Positions 51,299 through 60,128 of a DNA stretch of 64,000 nucleotides are shown piece by piece. The notes under the pieces were generated by a model. The model was given only the letters and a program-made list of their open reading frames with translations. It did not search any database and had not been told where the DNA came from. The translations under genes were made by a program, and so were the position numbers. Every line of letters starts with the position of its first letter. Positions within the stretch are counted from its first letter, which is position 1. This DNA comes from DATKEJ01 sp963768715 (lineage in GTDB: Bacteria; Bacteroidota; Rhodothermia; Rhodothermales; DATKEJ01), in assembly GCA_963768715.1 (NCBI GenBank), contig CAVYJC010000007.1, positions 248,001 to 312,000 on the forward strand. Direction: 5' to 3'.

Positions 51299-51559
51299 TC
51301 ACTTCTTACGGTAGATGTCCTTTCGGTTGGCAATCCTGACGATCCAAACGACCAGTTCGTTGTCGATTACCTCGTAGAGAATCCGGTAGTCACCCACGCG
51401 AATCCGCCAGACGTCGTCCTCGCCCCTCAACTTCACAGCCTTGGGAGGCCTTGGATCACTCTTGAGCAGATCGAGCGCGACAACGATCCGTTCCTGAACC
51501 AACCGCTCAAGTTTCCCAAGTGCCTTCCTGGCATGGTTTGAAAGTAAGATGGTGTACAT
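51299..51559 (-). CDS. RelE/ParE-family toxin
   Basis: The protein has 86 residues from ATG 51559. The family pattern is complete: ILLSNHARKALGKLERLVQE, PKAVKLRGEDDVWRIRVGDY, RILYEVID and VRIANRKDIYRKK. RelE-type toxins cleave mRNA in the ribosomal A site, or in ParE relatives poison gyrase; the Arg/Lys-rich C-terminus fits RelE. It is first in the operon, ahead of its antitoxin. The upstream DNA (51560-51640) is unusually AT-rich for this window, which may mark the promoter or an imported segment. Confidence 0.85.
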   Translation of the reverse strand: MYTILLSNHARKALGKLERLVQERIVVALDLLKSDPRPPKAVKLRGEDDVWRIRVGDYRILYEVIDNELVVWIVRIANRKDIYRKK

Positions 51560-51785
51560 AAATAACAGATATGTTGTTTCAGATATCCGTCATTAATGAC
51601 TATATGTTCGTATAGTACATAATGTACGTTATCCGAAGACTCGAATGCATATTCTGTCTGGAACGCGTATTTGTCCAAGCCACGATGCCATCAATTGAGG
51701 CAGACTCCGACTTCGCACCTGCACGGGCCGAGCATCCCGACTGACGATTAGCGTGCCAGCAGACCTCGATACTTGCAGACCCGAC

Positions 51786-51906
51786 TTCGCTGAAGCAGCT
51801 TCCCGTCTTCGCCCTCGCCCACTCGGGCTACGCCCGGCAGGCCATCGCGCAAGCTCGACGACCAAATGAAGACTTGAAGACTTGCAGACTGGCAGACTTG
51901 TAGACC
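51786..51906. repeat. Dispersed repeat and CAGACTTG oligomer tract
   Basis: Bases 51786-51842 repeat 23695-23751. Then comes a tract of GACTTGAAGACTTGCAGACT units (about 51869-51906), ending 45 bases before the POT transporter start. A looser relative of the tract lies near 61030-61075. From 51640 to 51785 no gene is seen. Confidence 0.55.
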
Positions 51907-51951
51907 GGAACACCTTACCTTCCGGCGCTCGCATACGCATCCGCACTTCGC

Positions 51952-53412
51952 ATGAAATCACCTGAACGGTTAGGCCATCCCCGCGGCCTCCTCCCCCTCT
52001 GCGTGGCCGAGGGCTGGGAACGCTTCAGCTATTCCGGCATGCAGGCGCTGCTCGTGCTGTACATGGTCCATTATCTGTTCGAGCCTGAACGGATTGGCCA
52101 GGTCATCGGAATGGACACGATTCGTCCGGCCATCGAGTGGTTCACCGGTCCCCTATCAACAGCAGCGCTGTCATCCCAAATATTCGGACTCTACACCGGA
52201 CTCGTCTACATGACGCCCCTCCTCGGAGGCATCATTGCCGACCGCTGGCTGCCGCGTACGCTGACCGTGACAATCGGCGCATTGATGATGGCCGCTGGAC
52301 ACTTCCTGATGGCCCTCGAGGCAACGTTCTTCATCGCCATCGCCCTGCTCCTGATGGGCGTCGGATGCTTCAAGGGCAACATCGCCGGCCAGGTCGGCGA
52401 GCTCTACGATCGCGACGACCTCCGACGTGCCACCGCGTACCAGATCTTCCAGCTGGCCATCTCTACCGCCGTGATCATCTCGCCGCTCGTGTGCGGAACG
52501 CTGGGTGAGAAAGTCGGATGGCACTACGGCTTCGCCGCCGCCGGCGTGGGGATGCTGATCGGACTCGCCGTCTACCTGCACGGCCGAAAATGGCTTCCCA
52601 AACACCAACCACTCGCCGCCGCGGCCCCGGGAGCACGAACGTCACTTTCACGGGCTGAGTGGAAGATCACGCTGGTGCTGGTAGCGATGCTGCCGATCCT
52701 TGCGGCCGCGATGATTGGGAATCAGCAGATGTTCAACATGTTCATCGTCTGGGGCGAGACCAACTTCGACCTCATGTTTTTGGGCTACGAGATGCCCGTA
52801 ACGTGGCTCATTTCCATCGATGCCGCCATTTCGGTCGTTCTCCTGTCCCTTGCCATCATGTTCTGGCGCTGGTATGGCAAGCACTGGAAGCAACCCGAGG
52901 ACATCGTGAAAATCGCGATCGGAGCAGGCTTCATGGCGTTGGCACCCGTTCTGCTGACGATTGCGAGTCTGCACCAAATGCCCGGTACGAAAATCTCACT
53001 CGGATGGGGACTGGGTTTCGAGATACTGAACGAGATTGGATTTGTGATCCTCGTGCCGATCGGACTCTCCCTCTTCTCACGCGCCGCACCCGAAAAGATC
53101 GAAGGCCTCACGATCGGGATGTTCTACCTGGCATTCTTCATCTGCAATGTCGTCGTCGGCCGGCTGGGAGGCCTCCTCGAACATATGCAGGCGGCCGACT
53201 TCTGGCTCATGCACGCCGTCATCGTCGCCGTTGCAACGGCCGTGCTGGCGGGGTTGGCTGTTTGGGGACGGGGGCTGTTTGTGCCGGCGGAGGGTGGAGT
53301 CCGGTGTCCGGAGTCCGGCGTAGGCGTGACCACCCCCGGCTGCACTTCGTTCAGCCGCCCCCTCCCAAGGGGGACAGTCGTGGCTTCTTTGAGGCTCTGC
53401 GGCTTTGCATGA
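51952..53412 (+). CDS. POT-family proton-coupled oligopeptide transporter
   Basis: The protein has 486 residues from ATG 51952. It is a major-facilitator protein with the POT N-terminal proton-coupling motif ExxER (VAEGWERFSYSGMQALLVLY) near 20-39. About 12-14 helices and the conserved GGIIADRWL loop near 95 follow, as does the helix-4/5 Lys segment (GVGCFKGNIAGQVGELYD). It should import di- and tripeptides. The last 45 or so residues after GRGLFVPAEGG translate an oligomer tract and a palindromic repeat (PGCTSFSRPLPRGTV), so the natural stop was probably lost to repeat insertion. Confidence 0.85.
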   Translation: MKSPERLGHPRGLLPLCVAEGWERFSYSGMQALLVLYMVHYLFEPERIGQVIGMDTIRPAIEWFTGPLSTAALSSQIFGLYTGLVYMTPLLGGIIADRWLPRTLTVTIGALMMAAGHFLMALEATFFIAIALLLMGVGCFKGNIAGQVGELYDRDDLRRATAYQIFQLAISTAVIISPLVCGTLGEKVGWHYGFAAAGVGMLIGLAVYLHGRKWLPKHQPLAAAAPGARTSLSRAEWKITLVLVAMLPILAAAMIGNQQMFNMFIVWGETNFDLMFLGYEMPVTWLISIDAAISVVLLSLAIMFWRWYGKHWKQPEDIVKIAIGAGFMALAPVLLTIASLHQMPGTKISLGWGLGFEILNEIGFVILVPIGLSLFSRAAPEKIEGLTIGMFYLAFFICNVVVGRLGGLLEHMQAADFWLMHAVIVAVATAVLAGLAVWGRGLFVPAEGGVRCPESGVGVTTPGCTSFSRPLPRGTVVASLRLCGFA

Positions 53413-53620
53413 AACAAATCCACGTCAGACGGCAGAATTCAGACGGCAGAATTTGAATGCTGATTTGCGAATGCCGAATGCGTCTGCCAGGGGGCACAGA
53501 TCGTAGGGCCATACTGAGCGGATGCGGAGGCATGGCCGTCTTGGAATCCACGTCAGACAGCTTGCCCGGCATAGCTGGAGCGGAGCGAAACACGAAAACG
53601 GACAGCAGAATTTGAATGAC
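53291..53620. repeat. Repeat block between convergent POT and icd genes
   Basis: It contains a GAGTCCGGTGTCCGGAGTCC tract (about 53291-53322), the palindrome arm shared with 13243-13309 (53326-53383), a CAGAATTCAGACGG tract (about 53431-53456), and two copies of ATCCACGTCAGAC. The first part lies inside the POT reading frame. No gene is visible in 53413-53630. Confidence 0.55.
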
Positions 53621-53630
53621 TCAAAATCCG

Positions 53631-54485
53631 TCAGATCGCGTCGATGATCGCGTTCAGCGTCGTGCTCGGCCTCATCGCCGCCCCGCACTTCTCCTCATCC
53701 GGACGATAATACCCCCCGATATCCGCCGGCTCACCCTGGGCCGCCAGCATTTCCGAGATGATCGTTTCCTCGTTCCGCTCAAGGGCCAGCGCCACCGGAG
53801 CAAAACGCTGACGCAGTGCCTCGTCCTCGTCCTGGTCGGCCAGCGCCTGCGTCCAGGCCAGCGTCAGGTAGAATGTCGAGCCCCGATTGTCGATTTCATT
53901 GACCTTGCGCGAGGGATAACGCCCGTCCTCGAGGTAGCGACCGATAGCCGTATCGAGCGTCTTCGCAAGCACGGCCGCCTTGGGGTTGCCAGACTTCTCC
54001 GCAATCAACTCGAGCGAAGGAGCAAGTGCACAGTATTCTCCGAGCGAATCCCAGCGCAGGTGTCCCTCAGACAGGAACTGCTGGACGTGCTTGGGCGCCG
54101 ATCCGCCGGCTCCGGTTTCGAAGAGTCCGCCGCCGTTCAGCAGCGGCACGATCGAAAGCATCCGCGCGCTCGTCCCCAACTCCAGAATCGGAAACAGGTC
54201 AGTCAGGTAATCCCGCAGCACGTTGCCGGTTACCGCGATCGTATCCTGCCCTTTGCGTATCCGTGCGAGCGAAAACTTCATCGCTTCAACCGGCGGCAAG
54301 ATCCTGATGTCGAGTCCACTCGTGTCGTGCTCGGGCAGGTACGCTTCGACCTTCTTGATGATCTCGTGCGTCATGGCCCGCGGTTCGGCATCGAGCCAGA
54401 AAATGGCGGGATTGCCGGTCGCCCTGGCGCGGCTCACGGCCAACCCGACCCAGTCGCGGATGGCCTCGTCCTTTGCCTGGCACAT
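53631..54485 (-). CDS. icd: Monomeric NADP-dependent isocitrate dehydrogenase, C-terminal frame
   Basis: The last 284 residues of the enzyme begin in this frame at about MCQAKDEAIRDWVGLAVSRA; authentic coding extends upstream to the frameshift near 54577. It contains NPAIFWLDAEPRAMTHEIIK, then QDTIAVTGNVLRDYLTDLFP, GTSARMLSIVPLLNGGGLFE, TGAGGSAPKHVQQF, and EIDNRGSTFYLTLAWTQALA. All are standard for the 740-residue monomeric family (not the common dimeric type). It catalyses isocitrate to 2-oxoglutarate with NADP. Confidence 0.75.
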   Translation of the reverse strand: MCQAKDEAIRDWVGLAVSRARATGNPAIFWLDAEPRAMTHEIIKKVEAYLPEHDTSGLDIRILPPVEAMKFSLARIRKGQDTIAVTGNVLRDYLTDLFPILELGTSARMLSIVPLLNGGGLFETGAGGSAPKHVQQFLSEGHLRWDSLGEYCALAPSLELIAEKSGNPKAAVLAKTLDTAIGRYLEDGRYPSRKVNEIDNRGSTFYLTLAWTQALADQDEDEALRQRFAPVALALERNEETIISEMLAAQGEPADIGGYYRPDEEKCGAAMRPSTTLNAIIDAI

Positions 54486-55878
54486 CCGGAAGATGTCTCC
54501 GGTCTCGACGGATTGCTCGAGCAGCGTCTTCCCTTCCGCATCGACGACACGGATGACGCCGGCAGCCGGCGCAAAGAAACGTCTTGTCGTGGGACCCGTA
54601 CTCTTCCGCCTTCTTCGCCATCAGGCCGACGTTGGTGACCGATCCCATCGTGGAGGGATCGAACTGGCCGTGCGTCTGGCAATCCTCGATGACCACCTGG
54701 TACATCGTCGCGTAGCAGCGATCGGGCACCATGGCAATGGTATCCTGCAACTCGTCGTTCTTGTTCCACATGTGGCCGCCGTCACGGATGACGACCGGCA
54801 TGGAAGCATCTACGATGACGTCGTTCGGGACGTGCAGATTAGTCTTGCCTTTGCGGGAGTCGACCATCGCCAGATCCGGACCCTTCTCGTAGCAGGCAGC
54901 TATATCGGCCTCGATCTCAGCGCGCTTTTCGGCCGGCAGGCGGTCGAGCTTGTCGAGGACGTCCGCAAGGCCGTTGTTGACGTTGGCGCCGATCTCCGCG
55001 AGGGCGGCGGCGTGCTTCGTGAGCGCGTCCGCGAAGTAAACGGACACGCAGTGCCCGAACATGACCGGGTCGGAGACCTTCATCATCGTCGCCTTGAGAT
55101 GCAGCGAGAGGAGGACTCCTTTCCGCTTCGCCTCTTCCATGGTCTGCTTGTAGAACGCACGAAGCGCTTTGACATTCATGGCCGTGGAGTCGATAACCTC
55201 ACCTTCCAGGATCGGAAACTCCTTCTTCAGGACCTGCACTGATCCATCGGCGCCCGCGAACTCGATACGGACGTCCGTTGGGCTCTCGATCGTGACCGAG
55301 GTCTCGCTGCCGTAGAAATCGTCATCCTGCATGTGCGCGACGCGCGTCTTCGAGCCCTCGGCGGGCCAGTCCTTCATCATCCGGTGGGGATGCTTCTGCG
55401 CGAACTTCTTCACGGCGGCAGCGGGACGACGATCTGAGTTGCCTTCCCGGAGCACGGGATTCACGGCTGATCCGAGCACAACCGAGAATCGGGCCTGCAA
55501 TGCCCGCTCCTCGTCATTTTTCGGCTCTTCCGGATACAATGGAATGTCGTAGCCCTTGCCCTGCAACTCCTCAATCGCCGCTTGGAGCTGGGGAATCGAA
55601 GCGCTGATGTTGGGCAGCTTGATGATGTTGGCCTGAGGCGTCTTGGCGAGAATGCCCAGGCGCGTCAGCTCGTCCGGCACCTTCTGGTCGTCTCGAAGCC
55701 GCTCGGGGAAATTGGCGAGGATGCGTCCGGACAGCGATATGTCGGCGGTCTCGACCTCGACCCCCGTGCCCCGCGTGAACGCTTCGAGCACGGGAAGGAA
55801 AGCGTAGGTCGCAAGCGCGGGTGCTTCGTCGACAATGGTCCAGGTGATCCTGGTCGGAGAATCTGATTTATTCGGCAT
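54286..55878 (-). CDS. icd: Monomeric NADP-dependent isocitrate dehydrogenase, N-terminal frame
   Basis: It starts at ATG 55878 (MPNKSDSPTRITWTIVDEAP) and codes correctly to SHDKTF near 54580. The family blocks ADISLSGRILANFPERL, PNISASIPQLQAAIEELQGK, VLREGNSDRRPAAAVKKFA (substrate-binding Ser/Asn/Arg region), SHLQDDDF-like MQDDDFYGSE and VNNGLADVLDKL are present. One extra T in the run of T near 54577 throws it out of frame (LCAGCRRHPCRRC). Deleting it restores FFAPAAGVIRVVDAEGKTLL and the frame ending at 53631. The total would be about 748 residues, the normal length. An essential TCA-cycle enzyme broken by one homopolymer base points to sequencing error. Confidence 0.8.
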   Translation of the reverse strand: MPNKSDSPTRITWTIVDEAPALATYAFLPVLEAFTRGTGVEVETADISLSGRILANFPERLRDDQKVPDELTRLGILAKTPQANIIKLPNISASIPQLQAAIEELQGKGYDIPLYPEEPKNDEERALQARFSVVLGSAVNPVLREGNSDRRPAAAVKKFAQKHPHRMMKDWPAEGSKTRVAHMQDDDFYGSETSVTIESPTDVRIEFAGADGSVQVLKKEFPILEGEVIDSTAMNVKALRAFYKQTMEEAKRKGVLLSLHLKATMMKVSDPVMFGHCVSVYFADALTKHAAALAEIGANVNNGLADVLDKLDRLPAEKRAEIEADIAACYEKGPDLAMVDSRKGKTNLHVPNDVIVDASMPVVIRDGGHMWNKNDELQDTIAMVPDRCYATMYQVVIEDCQTHGQFDPSTMGSVTNVGLMAKKAEEYGSHDKTFLCAGCRRHPCRRCGREDAARAIRRDRRHLPDVPGKGRGHPRLGRVGREPRQGDRQSRHFLARCRTAGHDARDHQEGRSVPARARHEWTRHQDLAAG

Positions 55879-56015
55879 CGGTAGTCTGTAGTTGCTTCTT
55901 CAGTCACTCGCATTAGATGAACACTCTTCGCGAGCGGCAAGAATCTACGCAGGGAAGGAATTGGGCTTGGGTAAGTCTGCGTCAATTCTACAGGTTCGAT
56001 GTCCCGGGTCCGGAG

Positions 56016-58424
56016 TCACCGCACGACGAATGGTCGCGAGATCGTCGCCGACGGACCTTCGACGCGTACGAAATACATGCCGCCAGCCAGCTCCACGCTT
56101 CCAAGCTCGAGCTCGTGCCGACCCGCGTTGAAAACTCCCTCCTCCAGCGTCGTAACGAGGCGGCCGAGTGCGTCGTAGACGCTGACCGTGACATCACCGG
56201 CTTCCGGCAGCTCGAATCCAAAACGCAGCGGTCCACGTGTCGGATTCGGATACGGTGCGTCAAGGATCAGCCGCGGCTGATGCGGGATTTCCGCTTCAGT
56301 CGACGTTATTACCTCCTGCTCCGGCGGTGGATCATCAAACCGAATACGGCCCAACTTGGCCATATGCTGCGCCACAAAAGCTGGGCCGAACTCTCCCTCG
56401 GCCGAATTCTCCGCTGTAATGAACACCCCGTCCAAACCTCGGGACCGGTAATACCGCGCCAGACCTCGATAAAACGCCGGGCTGTACATCCAGTCCTTGC
56501 TCAAGTGGACCATCGTGTGAAGCGGCAGGGTGGTAGCCTCCTTGTAGTCGGCTATGTATCCGTTCCAAACCTCTCGGGACAGGAGTGGATAGCTCTCGTT
56601 GTCGGGTGTCAGCCAGGCTAAACCTTGCAGCGTGAGAATGACCCCGTCGAAGTCCGTCGTATCGAGCATGGACGGGCTGGCGTCATGTGAGTGCACGCCC
56701 AAGTCGATACCCGAATTTCCTATCAGCGGAGCCGTCATATAGAAGACCTTCCGGTCCGGAGCCAACTCTTTCGCATGAGCGGCAAGATCGTTCGCAAATG
56801 CGGCAATCCGGTCTCGCTTCGTTCGATCATCGGTCGTCCTGTCGTAGCCACACTCCGGATTGGCCCATCCGTCAGAGTGCACGTAATTGCGAGCGAGGAC
56901 CAGACCATCCACCGCATACAACTGATACAAGGCTTCAATCAACCCCTTGAGGTAGCTCACGTAGTCGGGAATGCACGGCGACATGAAGAACCTGTTGTAG
57001 GACTGGCCGAAGACGTCTTCGAAGTAGCGCTGCCCCCATTCGTCGGCCCGATTCATTTCAAAGTCGGGAAGCGTGTTGAATGCCGCGTAGATCTCGATGT
57101 CGGGATGGCCGGCCGCTGCCTTGACGAGTGGACCGAGCGCATCCCATCCGATGAGGTCATTCTGGCCCGTGTCGAAATAGAGTCGTCCTATGAACGATTT
57201 CACCGTGAGGACGATCGCGTTGAATCCTCCTTCTTCGGCCGTTTCCACGAGTACGTCGGCTCCCCACTTGGTCACATCCGACGGATTGACCCAGAAAGCC
57301 CGCATTTCGGGCGGATCCGAGTCGAGCTGCGCGACGGCTCTTACCTCGTCGAAAAGCGCTGCTTTGGCATTGATAGCAATGGCATTGGGATCCTGTGGGC
57401 TGGGATCTCCGCTGAACAGAAAGAACGAATTGGTCGACAGATTACCGCCGTAGCGACTGTGGATCTCGGCGTTGTACCACCCCTCGTTCTCCGTATAGAG
57501 CGCACCGCCATAACCCCGATAGTCGTAACCGTGGACAAGCCCCGCGGCCACATAGAGTCCGCGGTTGATTCCCGACGGTTTGCCGCTCGTCCCCTGCATA
57601 TAGCGGATCAACTCGTACGAGTCATCGACAAAGCCCATCAGGTTCTCGACGTCGTAATTGACACCGTAGGGCGACTGATTGTATCGATCCAGCGACCAGG
57701 AGTAGACGTCCTCACCGCCCTTGTAGGGATCGGTGTCCCCTTTCACGATCTCGTGGGCGAGCTGATACATGTCGAAATCGAGAACGGAGGTCCGGTAATA
57801 CTCGTTCGTGGCAGAATACGGGTCACCGTTTTCGTTCTGGAACGCGCTGAGAAAGGTTTCTTTGCCGGCAGGGATGTCCCATGCGAATAATCCGCGTGGC
57901 GTGGCCACTTTCGGATCGACAAACGACGGGAGGTATCCATATGCCGCATAGAAGCGCAGCAGCCGTTCAACGAGGAGAAACGCGTCTACGAACCGGAATT
58001 CGGCTCCGTTCAGAAGGAAGGTGGAAGGCAGCGTAGCCCCGTCCCCATACGTCGTGGCCAGCCCTTGGATGAAGGCGAGATACTCGGTCCGGTCGAGGGC
58101 GCGGCCGTACGCGGCCTCGTCGAGGATCATCTCCGGGTAAACGTCTTCCGGCATCCGCCAAGTGCCCGCGGGAGCCGGCCCGGTGGCAACTCCCGAAATG
58201 TCGAGGAGGGTGGCTACACCGAGCTGCATCCAGCGAGAGGGCGTCAGTGACGTTCCCTGAACTTCGATGGATTCGGGCAGCGTGCGGTGATGCTCGACAT
58301 ATCCGGCGACATCGAAACTGGAGGTCACAACCGCTTGATATTTCGACTGGCCGGCAACGGTGGCGCAGCTTCCAGTCAGGAAAACGATCGCAATCAACCC
58401 CAGGGCTGACTGATGCACCGACAT
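56016..58424 (-). CDS. Secreted multi-domain protein with glycosyl-hydrolase-like (GHL10-type) domain
   Basis: The protein has 802 residues from ATG 58424 with a signal peptide ending TVAGQ. Residues 35-165 hold two segments (IEVQGTSLTPSRWMQLGVAT; STFLLNGAEFRFVDAFLLVE) that resemble pseudomurein-binding-type repeats. Residues about 180-350 look transglutaminase-like (DTDPYKGGEDVYSWSLDRYN, GWYNAEIHSR), but no catalytic Cys is seen. Residues about 370-680 fit a GHL10/DUF4015-type TIM barrel (EMRAFWVNPSDVTKWGADVL, SKDWMYSPAFYRGLARYYRS). The end is a type IX-like sorting domain (LDAPYPNPTRGPLRFGFELP, DALGRLVTTLEEGV, AGRHELELGSVELAGGMYFV). It may bind or trim cell-wall or exopolysaccharide material; the substrate is not readable. 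Confidence 0.7.
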   Translation of the reverse strand: MSVHQSALGLIAIVFLTGSCATVAGQSKYQAVVTSSFDVAGYVEHHRTLPESIEVQGTSLTPSRWMQLGVATLLDISGVATGPAPAGTWRMPEDVYPEMILDEAAYGRALDRTEYLAFIQGLATTYGDGATLPSTFLLNGAEFRFVDAFLLVERLLRFYAAYGYLPSFVDPKVATPRGLFAWDIPAGKETFLSAFQNENGDPYSATNEYYRTSVLDFDMYQLAHEIVKGDTDPYKGGEDVYSWSLDRYNQSPYGVNYDVENLMGFVDDSYELIRYMQGTSGKPSGINRGLYVAAGLVHGYDYRGYGGALYTENEGWYNAEIHSRYGGNLSTNSFFLFSGDPSPQDPNAIAINAKAALFDEVRAVAQLDSDPPEMRAFWVNPSDVTKWGADVLVETAEEGGFNAIVLTVKSFIGRLYFDTGQNDLIGWDALGPLVKAAAGHPDIEIYAAFNTLPDFEMNRADEWGQRYFEDVFGQSYNRFFMSPCIPDYVSYLKGLIEALYQLYAVDGLVLARNYVHSDGWANPECGYDRTTDDRTKRDRIAAFANDLAAHAKELAPDRKVFYMTAPLIGNSGIDLGVHSHDASPSMLDTTDFDGVILTLQGLAWLTPDNESYPLLSREVWNGYIADYKEATTLPLHTMVHLSKDWMYSPAFYRGLARYYRSRGLDGVFITAENSAEGEFGPAFVAQHMAKLGRIRFDDPPPEQEVITSTEAEIPHQPRLILDAPYPNPTRGPLRFGFELPEAGDVTVSVYDALGRLVTTLEEGVFNAGRHELELGSVELAGGMYFVRVEGPSATISRPFVVR

Positions 58425-58925
58425 GGATTTTCGGGGTTATTCCGGGAGCGGCAAGAAGACGAGCCGGCTCATTCTGACCTGCAAGCGGCAGGAAAAACAG
58501 CGAATTTACAGAAACGATCGGTTCGCAGTCAAAGGCTCGGTATGCCCTTTTGGCGTTTTTCACGCCGTTTGAGCGAGCTGCAAGCTGGGAACGGTGGATA
58601 CTACCCACATCAAACTGTTTGACCAGACCATTCGTAGATTCATTTGCCCCGGGGAACACAACCTCGAACGTCGCGAGATGCACTTCATTTAGCGCCGCTG
58701 ACCGCACGCGCACCCCCGACTTGCATACAGTGTGCGGTCGCCCGATACACGTCGTCTGGTGATCCCGAAATAGGTTGGCTCACAATATACCGCTCGGACC
58801 CTCGAGCCGTCCCATTTGTGGGCGAATGCACCAGACATCTTTCCTCCGATGCAGTACGTCCCCAATGGCCCGGATACTCGTTCTTGATCTCGCCAATTCC
58901 AGGACCGTCACACGGAGAAATCGTT
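58425..58925. other. Gene-free interval
   Basis: I see no supported gene, RNA or repeat in these 500 bases between the divergent sorting-domain gene and asnA. A good ribosome-binding site (GGAGAAAT) lies just before the asnA ATG at 58926. Open frames here are short and lack protein patterns; one reads like the spurious translations produced by decayed tRNA genes, but no cloverleaf can be drawn. Confidence 0.5.
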
Positions 58926-60053
58926 ATGGACAATAAGCAGGCCGACCTCGCCGGACCCGGCATCAGTACCTACGAGGAAGTGGACAAGATTCTGCCTCTG
59001 AACTACCGCCCCCTACTGGATGTGCGGGAGACGCAGAAGGCCATCTACGCAGTCAAGGCATTCATAGAGAGGGGACTGAACGAGGCACTCAACCTGATGA
59101 TGGTTCAGGTGCCCCTGATCGTCGAGGTAGACTCCGGCATCAATGACATGCTTGATCGCGACGGCTCGAGAACACCGGTCGAGTTCAACGCGGGACTGGG
59201 ACTCGACACGCCCATCCGCGCGTCGGTGGTCCAGGCGGCCACCAAGTGGAAGCGGATGGCGCTCGCCCAGTTCAAATGCGGCGTCGGGGAAGGCATCAAT
59301 ACCGACATGCGCGCCGTGCGCAAGGACTACTTTCTCGATCATGACCACAGCTCCTACGTCGATCAATGGGATTGGGAGCGGCGGATCGCGGAAGAGGACC
59401 GGACGCTCGATTTCCTCACCGACGTCGTCAGGAGGATCTGGAAGGTCTTCGTCGGCGCGGAGCGAATGGTCCAGGACATGTATCCGGTCCTGAAAGACCC
59501 TCGATTCCCGAATCTTCCTGAGGAATTGACGTTCATCCATGCCGAAGACATCCTGGCGGAATTTCCCGATCTGCCTCGGAAGCAGCGCGAAACCCGAATC
59601 CTCAACAAATACGGTCCCGTCTTCATCTACGGCATCGGGTGGCCTCTGGACGATGGATACCCCCACGAGATGCGGGCCGCCGACTACGACGACTGGGTCA
59701 CCGAGACCGTCTCAAAGAACGGCCAACCGCGACACGGTCTGAACGGCGACATCCTGGTGTGGAACCACCTCACGAAGCGCCGGCACGAACTGAGCTCGAT
59801 GGGAATTCGCGTCAACAAGGAGACGTTGGTCAAGCAACTCGAGATGTCGAACCTGATGCACTATCTGGAGATGCCGTACCACCAGGCAATAATGAACGAC
59901 GAAATTCCGCTCTCAATAGGCGGGGGCATCGGTCAGTCGCGCCTGCAAATGCTCCTTCTGCGGAAAGCGCACCTGGGCGAGGTTTCTGTCACCATCTGGC
60001 CGCGCGAGCTGAAAGAGATCTGTGAGAGGAAGAATATCGTCGTGTTGGAGTAG
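58926..60053 (+). CDS. asnA: Aspartate-ammonia ligase (asparagine synthetase A)
   Basis: The protein has 375 residues from ATG 58926, chosen for the Shine-Dalgarno GGAGAAAT; a longer frame to 58644 has no support. The class-II-aminoacyl-tRNA-synthetase-like fold of AsnA is clear: AIYAVKAFIERGLNEALNLM, VQVPLIVEVDSGINDML, PVEFNAGLGL, VVQAATKWKRMAL, GINTDMRAVRKDY, SSYVDQWDWER, and the motif-3-like SIGGGIGQSRLQMLLL near the end. It makes asparagine from aspartate, ammonia and ATP. It is about 45 residues longer than E. coli AsnA, mostly as loops. It is a single gene, with a membrane-protein gene 75 bases downstream. Confidence 0.93.
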   Translation: MDNKQADLAGPGISTYEEVDKILPLNYRPLLDVRETQKAIYAVKAFIERGLNEALNLMMVQVPLIVEVDSGINDMLDRDGSRTPVEFNAGLGLDTPIRASVVQAATKWKRMALAQFKCGVGEGINTDMRAVRKDYFLDHDHSSYVDQWDWERRIAEEDRTLDFLTDVVRRIWKVFVGAERMVQDMYPVLKDPRFPNLPEELTFIHAEDILAEFPDLPRKQRETRILNKYGPVFIYGIGWPLDDGYPHEMRAADYDDWVTETVSKNGQPRHGLNGDILVWNHLTKRRHELSSMGIRVNKETLVKQLEMSNLMHYLEMPYHQAIMNDEIPLSIGGGIGQSRLQMLLLRKAHLGEVSVTIWPRELKEICERKNIVVLE

Positions 60054-60128
60054 CACGACGCAGGCCTTGAGGGCCCAACGTCAGAGAGCCTGCCCCAAGC
60101 GAGCCCGTGTCGTTTGTGCGGCGCCGGG

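Noticed and set aside
58680..58760. tRNA suggested by a translation resembling spurious tRNA-derived proteins (RTRTPDLHTV)
   Set aside because: No acceptor stem or T arm can be paired on either strand; at most it is a decayed tRNA fragment.
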